Below, in pieces: positions 36,017-43,384 of a DNA stretch of 64,000 nt; the stretch's first letter is position 1; every line of letters begins with the position of its first letter. A program made the translations under genes and the position numbers. Location of the stretch: NCBI RefSeq assembly GCF_025195085.2, contig NZ_JANAVY020000001.1, positions 186,001-250,000 on the forward strand, given 5' to 3'. The notes beneath the pieces were generated by a model that saw only the letters and a list, made by a program, of their open reading frames with translations, did not search any database and was not told the origin of the DNA. Origin of the DNA: Vibrio intestinalis (GTDB lineage: Bacteria; Pseudomonadota; Gammaproteobacteria; Enterobacterales; Vibrionaceae).

Positions 36017-36033
36017 GATTGAGCAAACAGCCA

Positions 36034-36078
36034 TTAATAATCAGTTATTTAATGATTAATTAAATAACTGATTATTAA
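36034..36078. repeat. Large perfect palindrome, 20-bp arms
   Basis: Arms 36034-36053 and 36059-36078 are perfect reverse complements around a 5-base centre (GATTA). Composition is almost all A/T, so it is an unlikely GC-type terminator. It could be an operator, a cruciform, a protein binding site or the end of a small mobile element. Confidence 0.85.
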
Positions 36079-36115
36079 GTATTTTATGGTAAATCAATTA
36101 TGTTAAGTCGGCACA

Positions 36116-36307
36116 GTGAAAATTAAGGTGATTGGAGATAATAGAGCATTAGATTTCGAGCTCACCCACACCCAATTTAACATAATATACATAATGCGCA
36201 CTGAGATCGTGTTAGAGTATAGCGAGCTGTACGTGAAATATGAGCTTGTTTTAGCTGTCATTACCCACAAATTTAATCTCAACGCACTAAAAAGCCTCGT
36301 CATGTGA
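36116..36307 (+). CDS. Weak 63-codon frame, possible winged-helix remnant
   Basis: GTG start without a clear ribosome site. The translated stretch ALDFELTHTQFNIIYIM (about 11-27) resembles the recognition region of OmpR-type response-regulator winged helices (..ELTPTEFNLLYLL..). The remainder aligns poorly and the frame is too short for a full domain. It may be a decayed gene, a small DNA-binding protein or chance. Treat as tentative. Confidence 0.2.
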   Translation: MKIKVIGDNRALDFELTHTQFNIIYIMRTEIVLEYSELYVKYELVLAVITHKFNLNALKSLVM

Positions 36308-36337
36308 ATCTACATCTACTACTAGACTTTGCATTGT

Positions 36338-37555
36338 CTATTTAATCAATTCAACTTTACCCGGATTTGAGTCGCGTATTTCCATTAATGCCATTGGCGG
36401 CATTTGCACGTTGGCAAACCAAAATGGCTTATGCTTATCGACAAACACTCCGCTACGATCCAAACCATCAAACATTGAATATGTTTTTGCTTGTGCCAAA
36501 GCTATGGAATGTTCGTTGCGCTCTAAGATTGGTACGTCATCCAAATCTTGCTCAAGCGCAATCTTGAGATGAATGTTTGCAGGGTCCCATTCAAGCTCGT
36601 TGAGAATGTTGCGCGTGATAACTTTCTCAAGCTTCAAAATGATTTTCGGTAATACACTCAATATCGGCTTAACTTCAGCGCAAGCATAATATTCCTCACG
36701 CATATTGTTGTTTCGATAATACTGCATACGTTCAACTAGCGCGTCTTCAAAAATCTGCGGAAAATGATTCACAATCGCGAAATGGCCAATCGTACGTAAA
36801 ATGCCAAGTATGATGCCTTGTTCTGGCTTTTTTAGCCCAGCTTGCTGCATTCTAAGACGACTCACATTCGCGGTTAGAATCGTATGTTGCCACAGCTTCG
36901 GCGCAATAGATTTTGTTACGTTGTCATGCCATTTCAGCAGCGGCTTAGCCATGAGAATTGGCAGTAAAAGTCTATTATTATCAACACCTAATGTACCAAT
37001 AGCCATCTTGATATCTACAATTTCACGGCTTGACTTCCCTAGCCTGCTACAAAATCTCGGATTGTTGACCAAAGCAATCACATTGTCATTAAGCTGTTTG
37101 TCATTGGTGGTTAGCGTGGCTAATTTGGAGAAATTTAGTGAAGGAGAATACGCGATAGAAATGAAGTGACTAAAGTCTGGGAAACGGTTAAACAGTTGAT
37201 AAGTGTCTGAGCTTTTCAGTCGCTCCATAAATAATTTTTCTGCATGTTTCGCAATGTCATCGACAACAAATTTATAGAGATTTTGGCGTTCTGCTTGCTC
37301 TTTACGACGCTCTTTAACTCGTTCGGACTCACATTCGAGCAGTAAACGTTGGTTATCCGTCACCCGCTCTTTTTCATTAAAAATAACGCTTTCACAAAAG
37401 TCCGCCTGACGGCTTAAAGTTGCGTCCACATCTGATTGATCGAGCACGTACTTCATATTAACCAGCCATTTGGCATGGCGCTCGCGGTTAAGTTCAGTCA
37501 CTTTTGTCGCTATAGCTTTCGCTTCGTCTGTGTATTTTTTGTTTGTAACTAGCAA
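36338..37555 (-). CDS. HDOD-domain signalling protein
   Basis: 405 aa, cytoplasmic. The first 100 residues form a charged helical, probably coiled-coil, segment (RLLLECESERVKERRKEQAERQ). An HDOD domain follows from about 125: IALVNNPRFCSRLGKSSREIVDIKMAIGTLGVDNNRLLLPILM, then KLWQHTILTANVSRLRM and LGILRTIGHFAIVNHFP. The domain is an HD-fold lacking hydrolase metal ligands and usually serves in signal transduction. The start is a TTG at 37555, the first usable codon; no ATG occurs before residue 34, so the N-terminus is uncertain. A 7-bp dyad lies just upstream (37582-37602). Confidence 0.82.
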   Translation of the reverse strand: MLVTNKKYTDEAKAIATKVTELNRERHAKWLVNMKYVLDQSDVDATLSRQADFCESVIFNEKERVTDNQRLLLECESERVKERRKEQAERQNLYKFVVDDIAKHAEKLFMERLKSSDTYQLFNRFPDFSHFISIAYSPSLNFSKLATLTTNDKQLNDNVIALVNNPRFCSRLGKSSREIVDIKMAIGTLGVDNNRLLLPILMAKPLLKWHDNVTKSIAPKLWQHTILTANVSRLRMQQAGLKKPEQGIILGILRTIGHFAIVNHFPQIFEDALVERMQYYRNNNMREEYYACAEVKPILSVLPKIILKLEKVITRNILNELEWDPANIHLKIALEQDLDDVPILERNEHSIALAQAKTYSMFDGLDRSGVFVDKHKPFWFANVQMPPMALMEIRDSNPGKVELIK

Positions 37556-37581
37556 ACGGATGGCTCTTGATGATCTCTTGA

Positions 37582-37602
37582 TTACACTAACGATAAGTGT
37601 AA
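37582..37602. promoter_or_regulatory. Operator-like dyad upstream of HDOD gene
   Basis: TTACACT (37582-37588) and AGTGTAA (37596-37602) are perfect arms with a 7-base spacer, 27 bp before the TTG start. No regulator is assigned. Confidence 0.4.
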
Positions 37603-37624
37603 CACATCAATAACGTCACAGACC

Positions 37625-37936
37625 TTATGGGACAATGTGCAAGCGTATTAGTTTCTCAGGATATTGATACTGGTAAGAGCTGCCAACTTTGATCGCTTTT
37701 TTACTCACTTTACAGACTTGATAGTCACCATTGCCTTTTATTGATACGACCACCGCTTTGCTTTTACGGTGTTTCATCTCAATATATAAGTCGCAAAAAC
37801 CTGAAAGATTCGAGTACTTTTTGAGTTTGAGTTCAATCTTATGTTTGAGTTTTTTAGCAACTTTATTACGCGTGGCATCGTCACTCAATACAGAACCAGA
37901 GCATAGAAGAATTAAGATAGGTAGAAATGTTCGCAT
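37625..37936 (-). CDS. Secreted orphan TolA C-terminal-like domain protein
   Basis: 103 aa. The signal peptide is MRTFLPILILLCSGSVLS. The mature part matches the pattern of the TolA domain III: a helix KLKHKIELKLKKYSNLSG, then CDLYIEM, SIKGNGDYQVCKVSKKAIKV, and a final P-x-x-L-I-R-L-HIVP strand. Cysteines C48 and C75 sit where TolA has its disulfide. Unlike TolA it has no membrane anchor or long helical domain II, so it would be a free periplasmic protein. The ribosome site GGAGG is excellent. It could modulate Tol-Pal or affect colicin or filamentous-phage entry, which is inference only. Confidence 0.6.
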   Translation of the reverse strand: MRTFLPILILLCSGSVLSDDATRNKVAKKLKHKIELKLKKYSNLSGFCDLYIEMKHRKSKAVVVSIKGNGDYQVCKVSKKAIKVGSSYQYQYPEKLIRLHIVP

Positions 37937-38037
37937 TGTTCACCTCCGCAGTCAGATTACTATCAAAACTGACGTTTAAATCGGATAAACAATGCGTATG
38001 CGGGAAGAAAAAGCCAACAATGTAATTGACAGTAATG

Positions 38038-38349
38038 TTAGCCTGCTTTATTTGAGCCCTTGCTCGTAAAGCCTTGATGTGGAAACACGTTACGAATGCG
38101 CTGTTGAATTTTCTTAGGCGTTTTATTTGAAAACACCAGTTTAGGACCAGTACGAAGCATGTAGACTTTCAATTCACCATCAAACGTTTGTTTTTCGCAG
38201 ATTTCACTAACGTTGTGGCGAAATTTTGCTGGAAAGTGCCCTTTCACTTTGTCAATTTGGCCTTGCTTAAAGCTCACCTTCAAAACAGGTCTATCGATCG
38301 CCACCAACCAAAAAATGACAACCGCAGCGATAATGAGTACATAGATCAT
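38038..38349 (-). CDS. DUF3634 small membrane protein
   Basis: 103 aa. One N-terminal helix (YVLIIAAVVIFWLVAI) is followed by a conserved basic cytoplasmic part: FKQGQIDKVKGHFPAKFRHN and IQQRIRNVFPHQGF. It matches the DUF3634 family of Vibrio and relatives. Function is unknown. AAGGAG lies before the ATG. It is just downstream of matP, with 31 bp between. Confidence 0.75.
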   Translation of the reverse strand: MIYVLIIAAVVIFWLVAIDRPVLKVSFKQGQIDKVKGHFPAKFRHNVSEICEKQTFDGELKVYMLRTGPKLVFSNKTPKKIQQRIRNVFPHQGFTSKGSNKAG

Positions 38350-38380
38350 AGCGCTACTCCTTATTTAGTCAGAGGAAAGT

Positions 38381-38830
38381 TTAATCCGACAATAGCTTGC
38401 TTAAGTCTTCCTTCAAGCTCGAAACCGTCTGTGATGCTTTCTCACTACGAGAGGCTTCAGACAACAAGTATTCAATGGCATCTGACAACGTACAACCTAG
38501 CTCATTGGCGCGGTAAGAAAGCTTCTCCCACACTCGATAATCAAGATCGATGGATTTTTTCTTCGTATGAATTTGCTCGGCGTTAAAGTGACGTTTACGC
38601 TTGGCACGAATCGCTTGCTTTAGCTTGTTGTCTAACTCGGCTGACATGTGCAGCTCAATCCACTCCAGTACTTTTGTCGGATCATGTTCAATATTGCGCA
38701 GTGCGTCTACCGCTGCGCTATCTTCGCTGCTATCAATGTGGCGAGTGATTTTTTCACCCTCTTTCCATTTCTTTATTAGGTATTTCCATTTCCAACCACA
38801 TTCAAGGTTTTCAAGCTGCTGATATTTCAT
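38381..38830 (-). CDS. matP: Macrodomain Ter protein MatP
   Basis: 149 aa from ATG 38830. The frame continues 30 codons upstream, but the family begins MKYQQLENLECGWKWKYLIKKWKEG exactly here. An N-terminal four-helix part precedes the ribbon-helix-helix KKKSIDLDYRVWEKLSYRANELGCTLSDAIEYLL (about 96-129), then a C-terminal coiled coil. It binds matS sites, compacts the Ter macrodomain and links it to the divisome via ZapB. Three exact matS sites lie in this window, and a one-mismatch site sits in its own upstream region (38856-38868). Confidence 0.96.
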   Translation of the reverse strand: MKYQQLENLECGWKWKYLIKKWKEGEKITRHIDSSEDSAAVDALRNIEHDPTKVLEWIELHMSAELDNKLKQAIRAKRKRHFNAEQIHTKKKSIDLDYRVWEKLSYRANELGCTLSDAIEYLLSEASRSEKASQTVSSLKEDLSKLLSD

Positions 38831-38855
38831 GATATATGATTCCGTTACTGGTAGA

Positions 38856-38868
38856 GTGACAGCGTAAC
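38856..38868. promoter_or_regulatory. matS-like site in the matP upstream region
   Basis: GTGACAGCGTAAC matches GTGACRNYGTCAC at 12 of 13 positions (A for C at position 11). It lies 26 bp before the matP ATG, so MatP might bind near its own promoter. Confidence 0.45.
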
Positions 38869-39029
38869 CCAAGTCCCTATTTGATACAATCACAACCTGT
38901 GATTTAGCGACCGAGATCATTCTAATCGACCTTAGTTGTTAATCAATCGCAAAGCGTAAATTGGGAGTATAACGTTGTCGCGTTTTTCTATATAATTTCT
39001 GACCTTTTTCAAGTAAATGAAAGTAATCC

Positions 39030-40676
39030 ATGATTCAAGAAAACTGGCGTTCAGTTACGCCACAATACACTGATTTTGATGATGTTATTAGTACATTTGC
39101 CACATTACCGAAAATTGACTTCATCAATATTCAACCTCGCCTTAAAAATGCGATCACTACATTTACTACTTTAAACGGCCTAAGCCGAGTTTTAGTTATC
39201 AATTCAACCGACAACGCATTTTATCGAAAGCTAATTGCGCAGTCCCTTCAAGGCCAAACCAATCAAGATGTCATCACTAGTGAAACGCTCGACATTCAAG
39301 CACTGCTTGGTTGTTACCGCGCGGATGACACAGGCGCCCTTCAATTCCAAAAGCCCGGCTTACTTGACCAAGCTCCAAATGGCTATCTAGTTGTCTCGGT
39401 GAATTTACTGCTGGCGAATCCTGCTTCGTGGCAAACTCTTAAATCAGTGTTACTGGGTGACAGTGTTAGCCCAATTAATAGTGACAAGAGCAAGCCTGCG
39501 CTAGAAGTGCCCGCAAAGAATTACCAAACTAAGTTGGTTGTTGTCGGTGACCGCGATCAGATCGCCGAGTTAGAGTTCCTAGAGCCAGACCTATACTCAG
39601 GCCTCGCTCTCTATACTGAAGTTGAACAAGAAATTAACCTTAGCTCGCAAACGGTTGAGCAATATTTGGGTTATTTGTCTTGGTTGGCTCAGAACTACCA
39701 GTTACCAAGTTTAAGCGCGGATGCAATACATCGCCTTATGGTTGCGGGCGCACGTCTTACTGAAGATCAACGCTACATGCCATTAGATATTCTTTGGTAC
39801 TTGTCGTTGTTCCAACAGGCGCAGCTTTTTACTTCGCAATCAGAATTTAGTGCCGATGATCTGGATAAAGCCATCGATGCCAAATACGCTCGTGAATCTT
39901 ACCTACCAGAGCGGGCGCTCTCTGATATAACAGATGGCCAAGTAATCATTGAAACTCAAGGTGAATGTGTTGGTCAGGTCAATGGTCTAACGGTGATTGA
40001 CGTTCCTGGTCACCCACTCTCTTATGGCGAGCCTGCACGTATCTCCTGTGTGATTCACTTCGGTGACGGCGATATTTCTGATGTAGAACGCAAAGCGGAA
40101 CTAGGAGGCAATCTGCACGCCAAAGGCATGATGATTATGCAAGCTTTCGTCAGTGCGGCTTTGAACTTAGAAGAACCACTGCCATATTCAGCATCCGTCG
40201 TGTTTGAGCAATCTTACTGTGAAGTGGATGGAGATAGTGCCACGCTTGCAGAGTTGTGCTCTTTTGTAAGTGCGTTATCTGAGTACCCAATCGATCAACA
40301 AATTGCCGTAACCGGCGCTGTTGACCAATTTGGCCGTGTGCAAGCTGTTGGTGGTTTAAATGAAAAAATCGAAGGCTTCTATCGCGTTTGTAAACACCAA
40401 GGCTTTACTGGTAAACAAGGCGTGATCTTACCTAAGTCAAACTTAAAGCACTTAGCGTTAGATAAAGATGTCGTCCACAGCATCAAAAACGATGAGTTCC
40501 ATATTTGGTCAGTAGAAACCGTTGACCAAGCAATTCCAATCATAATGGGTAAACCATTCCGTGGTGATGACGAGACCAGTGTTGTGAGCAAGATTGCACA
40601 ACGGATTGAGAATTTTGAAAGACACGAACAGCCACAAGGTATCGTGGAACGTCTAAAATGTTGGCTAAATCGTTGA
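39030..40676 (+). CDS. Lon-family protease LonH/YcbZ type
   Basis: 548 aa. The N-terminal about 300 residues correspond to a degenerate ATPase region without a clear Walker A. The C-terminal Lon proteolytic domain has the serine in CEVDGDSATLAELCSF and the lysine in GGLNEKIEGFYRVC, separated by the usual spacing, and IAVTGAVDQFGRVQAVGG between. E. coli YcbZ occupies the same position before fabA. The substrate is unknown. It diverges from matP with about 199 bp between. Confidence 0.9.
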   Translation: MIQENWRSVTPQYTDFDDVISTFATLPKIDFINIQPRLKNAITTFTTLNGLSRVLVINSTDNAFYRKLIAQSLQGQTNQDVITSETLDIQALLGCYRADDTGALQFQKPGLLDQAPNGYLVVSVNLLLANPASWQTLKSVLLGDSVSPINSDKSKPALEVPAKNYQTKLVVVGDRDQIAELEFLEPDLYSGLALYTEVEQEINLSSQTVEQYLGYLSWLAQNYQLPSLSADAIHRLMVAGARLTEDQRYMPLDILWYLSLFQQAQLFTSQSEFSADDLDKAIDAKYARESYLPERALSDITDGQVIIETQGECVGQVNGLTVIDVPGHPLSYGEPARISCVIHFGDGDISDVERKAELGGNLHAKGMMIMQAFVSAALNLEEPLPYSASVVFEQSYCEVDGDSATLAELCSFVSALSEYPIDQQIAVTGAVDQFGRVQAVGGLNEKIEGFYRVCKHQGFTGKQGVILPKSNLKHLALDKDVVHSIKNDEFHIWSVETVDQAIPIIMGKPFRGDDETSVVSKIAQRIENFERHEQPQGIVERLKCWLNR

Positions 40677-40751
40677 TAAACGACTGGTCAGCGTTGTTTA
40701 GCGTACACGTGTTCACTAATATGCAGCTATCAAATATTGGAGTAATTGATA

Positions 40752-41270
40752 ATGCAAAACAAACGTGACTCTTACAATCGCGATGATTTATTAGCTTCTA
40801 GCCAAGGTGAACTATTTGGTGAAGGCTACCCACAGCTTCCTGCACCAAACATGCTGATGATGGATCGCATCACTAAAATGTCAGAAACTGAGGGTGATTT
40901 TGGTAAAGGTTTAATCCTTGCAGAATTAGATATTACCCCTGATTTATGGTTCTTTGATTGCCACTTCCCTGGCGATCCAGTAATGCCAGGTTGTCTTGGC
41001 CTTGATGCAATGTGGCAGCTAGTTGGTTTTTACCTTGGTTGGGTTGGCGGTAAAGGCAAAGGCCGCGCTCTTGGTGTAGGTGAAGTGAAATTCACTGGCC
41101 AAATCCTACCAACAGCGAAAAAAGTAACTTATGAGATCCACATGAAGCGCGTTGTTAACCGTAGATTGGTTATGGGCCTAGCGGATGGCCGCGTACTGGT
41201 AGATGGTAAAGAAATCTACGTAGCGAAAGATCTTAAAGTTGGCCTTTTCCAAGACACATCAGCCTTCTAA
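40752..41270 (+). CDS. fabA: 3-hydroxydecanoyl-ACP dehydratase/isomerase FabA
   Basis: 172 aa from ATG 40752 with GGAG nine bases upstream. The frame starts two codons earlier at a TTG. It makes the cis double bond of unsaturated fatty acids. The catalytic histidine and aspartate are in [23 protein letters not shown] (about 67-89), the family's defining motif. The length equals E. coli FabA. It is monocistronic, with a terminator at 41286-41309. Confidence 0.98.
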   Translation: MQNKRDSYNRDDLLASSQGELFGEGYPQLPAPNMLMMDRITKMSETEGDFGKGLILAELDITPDLWFFDCHFPGDPVMPGCLGLDAMWQLVGFYLGWVGGKGKGRALGVGEVKFTGQILPTAKKVTYEIHMKRVVNRRLVMGLADGRVLVDGKEIYVAKDLKVGLFQDTSAF

Positions 41271-41285
41271 GATATTAGTTTTTAG

Positions 41286-41309
41286 AGCGACTCACTTGAG
41301 TCGCTTTTT
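41286..41309 (+). terminator. fabA terminator
   Basis: AGCGACTCA / TGAGTCGCT arms (41286-41294, 41297-41305) then TTTTA. Confidence 0.88.
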
Positions 41310-41354
41310 ATTGAACAATACATTTAGTTATAGTGCATTAGCCTGATACTAAAA

Positions 41355-41370
41355 AGCCCCTTTCGGGGCT
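41355..41370 (-). terminator. rmf terminator
   Basis: AGCCCC / GGGGCT arms with a 4-base loop. On the minus strand TTTTT follows. It lies 33 bp past the rmf stop. Confidence 0.82.
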
Positions 41371-41403
41371 AAAATTCCTTTAGTTGTATGCGAAGAGCCT
41401 TAA

Positions 41404-41577
41404 TTATTTATAGAGGCCAGCTTGTCTATCTTCTCTGGCGTCACGCCAACCGCCTAACCAATATGAACGAGCGTCCATCTGCTGATATGGACACGTTTCC
41501 ATTGAACGGCCATTTACACCAGCTTTGTATCCTTGTGATTGCGCTCGTTCTAAGCGGTCACGCTTTTGTCTCTTCAT
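41404..41577 (-). CDS. rmf: Ribosome modulation factor RMF
   Basis: 57 aa from ATG 41577 (GAGGA seven bases upstream; a longer frame is not used). It begins MKRQKRDRLERAQSQGYKAG, then NGRSMETCPYQQMDARSYWLGGWR, the RMF sequence. It dimerises 70S ribosomes to the inactive 100S form in stationary phase. It lies convergent to fabA, as in E. coli. Confidence 0.97.
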   Translation of the reverse strand: MKRQKRDRLERAQSQGYKAGVNGRSMETCPYQQMDARSYWLGGWRDAREDRQAGLYK

Positions 41578-41696
41578 AGTGTCGTCCTCATACAATAAGT
41601 GTTATCTAACGTACTACTATTAAAATAGTGTGGAAGTCTTGTTTCTCCACTATTACAGAATCGACCAAAAACCGACCTTTCTCAAGGGATAAAAAA

Positions 41697-41726
41697 AGCA
41701 CAGCTTCATTTTTGTGAAGCTGTGCT
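41697..41726 (-). terminator. Terminator of uup / DUF3466 operon
   Basis: Perfect 12-bp arms (41697-41708, 41715-41726), 6-nt loop. On the minus strand it ends in a run of seven T. Confidence 0.9.
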
Positions 41727-41746
41727 CTAGTTTACAATTTTATCTG

Positions 41747-43378
41747 TTATTTTCGTCTAAAACCTAAGAGACCTAACAGACCTAGTGCTAACCAACCTAA
41801 TGAAGCACCTTGACGTTCAACTGTGGCATTCACTCTATCACGTGGACGAGGAGTAATATCTGCCGCAGTCTTCGTGCTATCTGGTACGAGCTTAACCGCC
41901 ACTAGCTTTTCTGCACCAGGTTGGCCGCCGTTACACGTTGAATCAACGGCTTCGGTATCATAACCACCAGCACAATAATATGCCGTCGCTGAAATCACAC
42001 CGGCTTCATTAATATCCGTTGCGTCATAAACACGATAAGCATTGTTTGCACCAGAACCGTCATTCGTTAAGTCATCAAGCAAGTAGGCGGTATTTTTAAA
42101 TGGTGCGCTTGATAAAGACTTATCACCTAGAACAGTAATAAAACCTCGTTGTGCTCTTGGTTTACCGTTATTTTCGGCATGAGTTTCGTAGTCTACTTGT
42201 CCTACTAACTCATTCTTGTTGTTAATGTTACCCACTTTTCCGTTTGCGCCTTCGAAGAAGATCCCGCCAGTCAAATTCGTTGAACTTGGGCTGGTTGCCG
42301 TCACGTCAGCAACATAAAATAGGCCGTTTGCGTAGGCGCCATTCAATGATTCATTTAGCTTATACGTACCGACTGCAATTTTATTATCATTTACTGCTTG
42401 TAAGTAATAATTTGTCAGCGCATCTTCATCACGTGGGAAAGAAACGCGTCTGGTTTTCCAAGTAGTACCATCAGTCGAGTTGAAAACACTCGCAAACGGC
42501 TTTTCATCAACATCAGAGTTGTAGCCTACAGCATAAAACTCCGCGCCGATTTTCACTATATCTCGAGCACTAGCGTGTGGCTTTTCACGTTTGTTTTCAT
42601 CTGAAGCAGCACTTTCACCTTCAGCGCCCCACGGGATGACGTTAGTTTCACTTATAGCACCTGCACTTGTTAGCTTCCAAACAACCGCTTGAGAAATTTT
42701 GTCTGAAGGCTGATTATGTGCACTATTTTTTGTAACACTGCCAACTACGTAGATGTCAGAGCCATCAACGAGTGAACGCCAAGCGTGGGTAGAACTTAGA
42801 CCTGTTGCGGTTAAATCTGTACTTCCGTAGTACGCTAGATTACGATTAGTCGTTCCGTTTCTGCGGTTACCCACGTATTTGCCCGCACCGTCATCTAACT
42901 CATTGACGATAGCATTTTCTGAGTAGCCAAGGTCTACGCCATTCTCAACAAACACAAGCGAGTTAGTGAAATCATCGGCCAACTCTTTCTTATAACCGTT
43001 CCAACGCTCTCTCGCCCAAGAGTCACAAAGATCACTTTGGTATCTTAAATAAACATCACAGTAGTTTTTAAAACCATCATATTGAGTAGCAGTCACATCT
43101 TCTAGATAATCGTAACCGGTATTGATTATGAACGGCACTTCCTCACGATAGCTAAAGCCCGCAAGTTTTGGGCGAGTCTCTACCGCTAAATCTGCGGTAG
43201 CTGCACTACAACTCCCGGTCCAACAGTTGTCGGTATTGTTAGGAGTAATGGCAACGCCATGTGTCGTCCCTGAAGCCGCAGTATTGTGCGGTACGATCGT
43301 ATAAACGGCTGCGTGTGCGCCAAAAGATGCTGCGATGGTTGCGGCTAGCGCCGAAACTTTTAATACGTTACTTCTCAT
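41747..43378 (-). CDS. DUF3466 surface protein with C-terminal sorting-type tail
   Basis: 543 aa. The signal peptide (SALAATIAASFGAHA) is followed by a beta-propeller-like body of repeated strands (HAWRSLVDGSDIYVVGSV, AEFYAVGYNSDV) and several cysteines near both ends. The C-terminus is GASLGWLALGLLGLLGFRRK: small residues, a hydrophobic helix, then a basic cluster. This is the layout of GlyGly-CTERM-type signals processed by rhombosortase in Vibrio. It probably ends at the cell surface. It lies 6 bp after uup, which is unusual for a surface protein. Confidence 0.82.
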   Translation of the reverse strand: MRSNVLKVSALAATIAASFGAHAAVYTIVPHNTAASGTTHGVAITPNNTDNCWTGSCSAATADLAVETRPKLAGFSYREEVPFIINTGYDYLEDVTATQYDGFKNYCDVYLRYQSDLCDSWARERWNGYKKELADDFTNSLVFVENGVDLGYSENAIVNELDDGAGKYVGNRRNGTTNRNLAYYGSTDLTATGLSSTHAWRSLVDGSDIYVVGSVTKNSAHNQPSDKISQAVVWKLTSAGAISETNVIPWGAEGESAASDENKREKPHASARDIVKIGAEFYAVGYNSDVDEKPFASVFNSTDGTTWKTRRVSFPRDEDALTNYYLQAVNDNKIAVGTYKLNESLNGAYANGLFYVADVTATSPSSTNLTGGIFFEGANGKVGNINNKNELVGQVDYETHAENNGKPRAQRGFITVLGDKSLSSAPFKNTAYLLDDLTNDGSGANNAYRVYDATDINEAGVISATAYYCAGGYDTEAVDSTCNGGQPGAEKLVAVKLVPDSTKTAADITPRPRDRVNATVERQGASLGWLALGLLGLLGFRRK

Positions 43379-43384
43379 TGATTT

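Larger units (their letters stand above)
35910..36337. other. AT-rich intergenic region with palindromes
   Basis: 428 bp. It contains two neighbouring inverted repeats (35992-36016 and 36034-36078) and a weak 63-codon frame (36116-36307). No transposase, integrase or tRNA is seen. The hypothetical HDOD gene ends at its right side. It separates the accessory cluster from the core matP-fabA block. Confidence 0.6.

Noticed and set aside
36098..36108. TTATGTTAAGT resembles the XerD arm of dif
   Set aside because: Only one arm is close (10 of 11). The expected XerC arm and spacer to its left do not match, so this is not a dif or attachment site on sequence alone.
38831..38920. 30-codon N-terminal extension of matP
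   Set aside because: MatP of relatives begins at MKYQQLENLECGW. The extension has no family match.
41388..41579. Open frame on the plus strand across rmf
   Set aside because: Lies entirely opposite the well-supported rmf and its terminator, with no family match.
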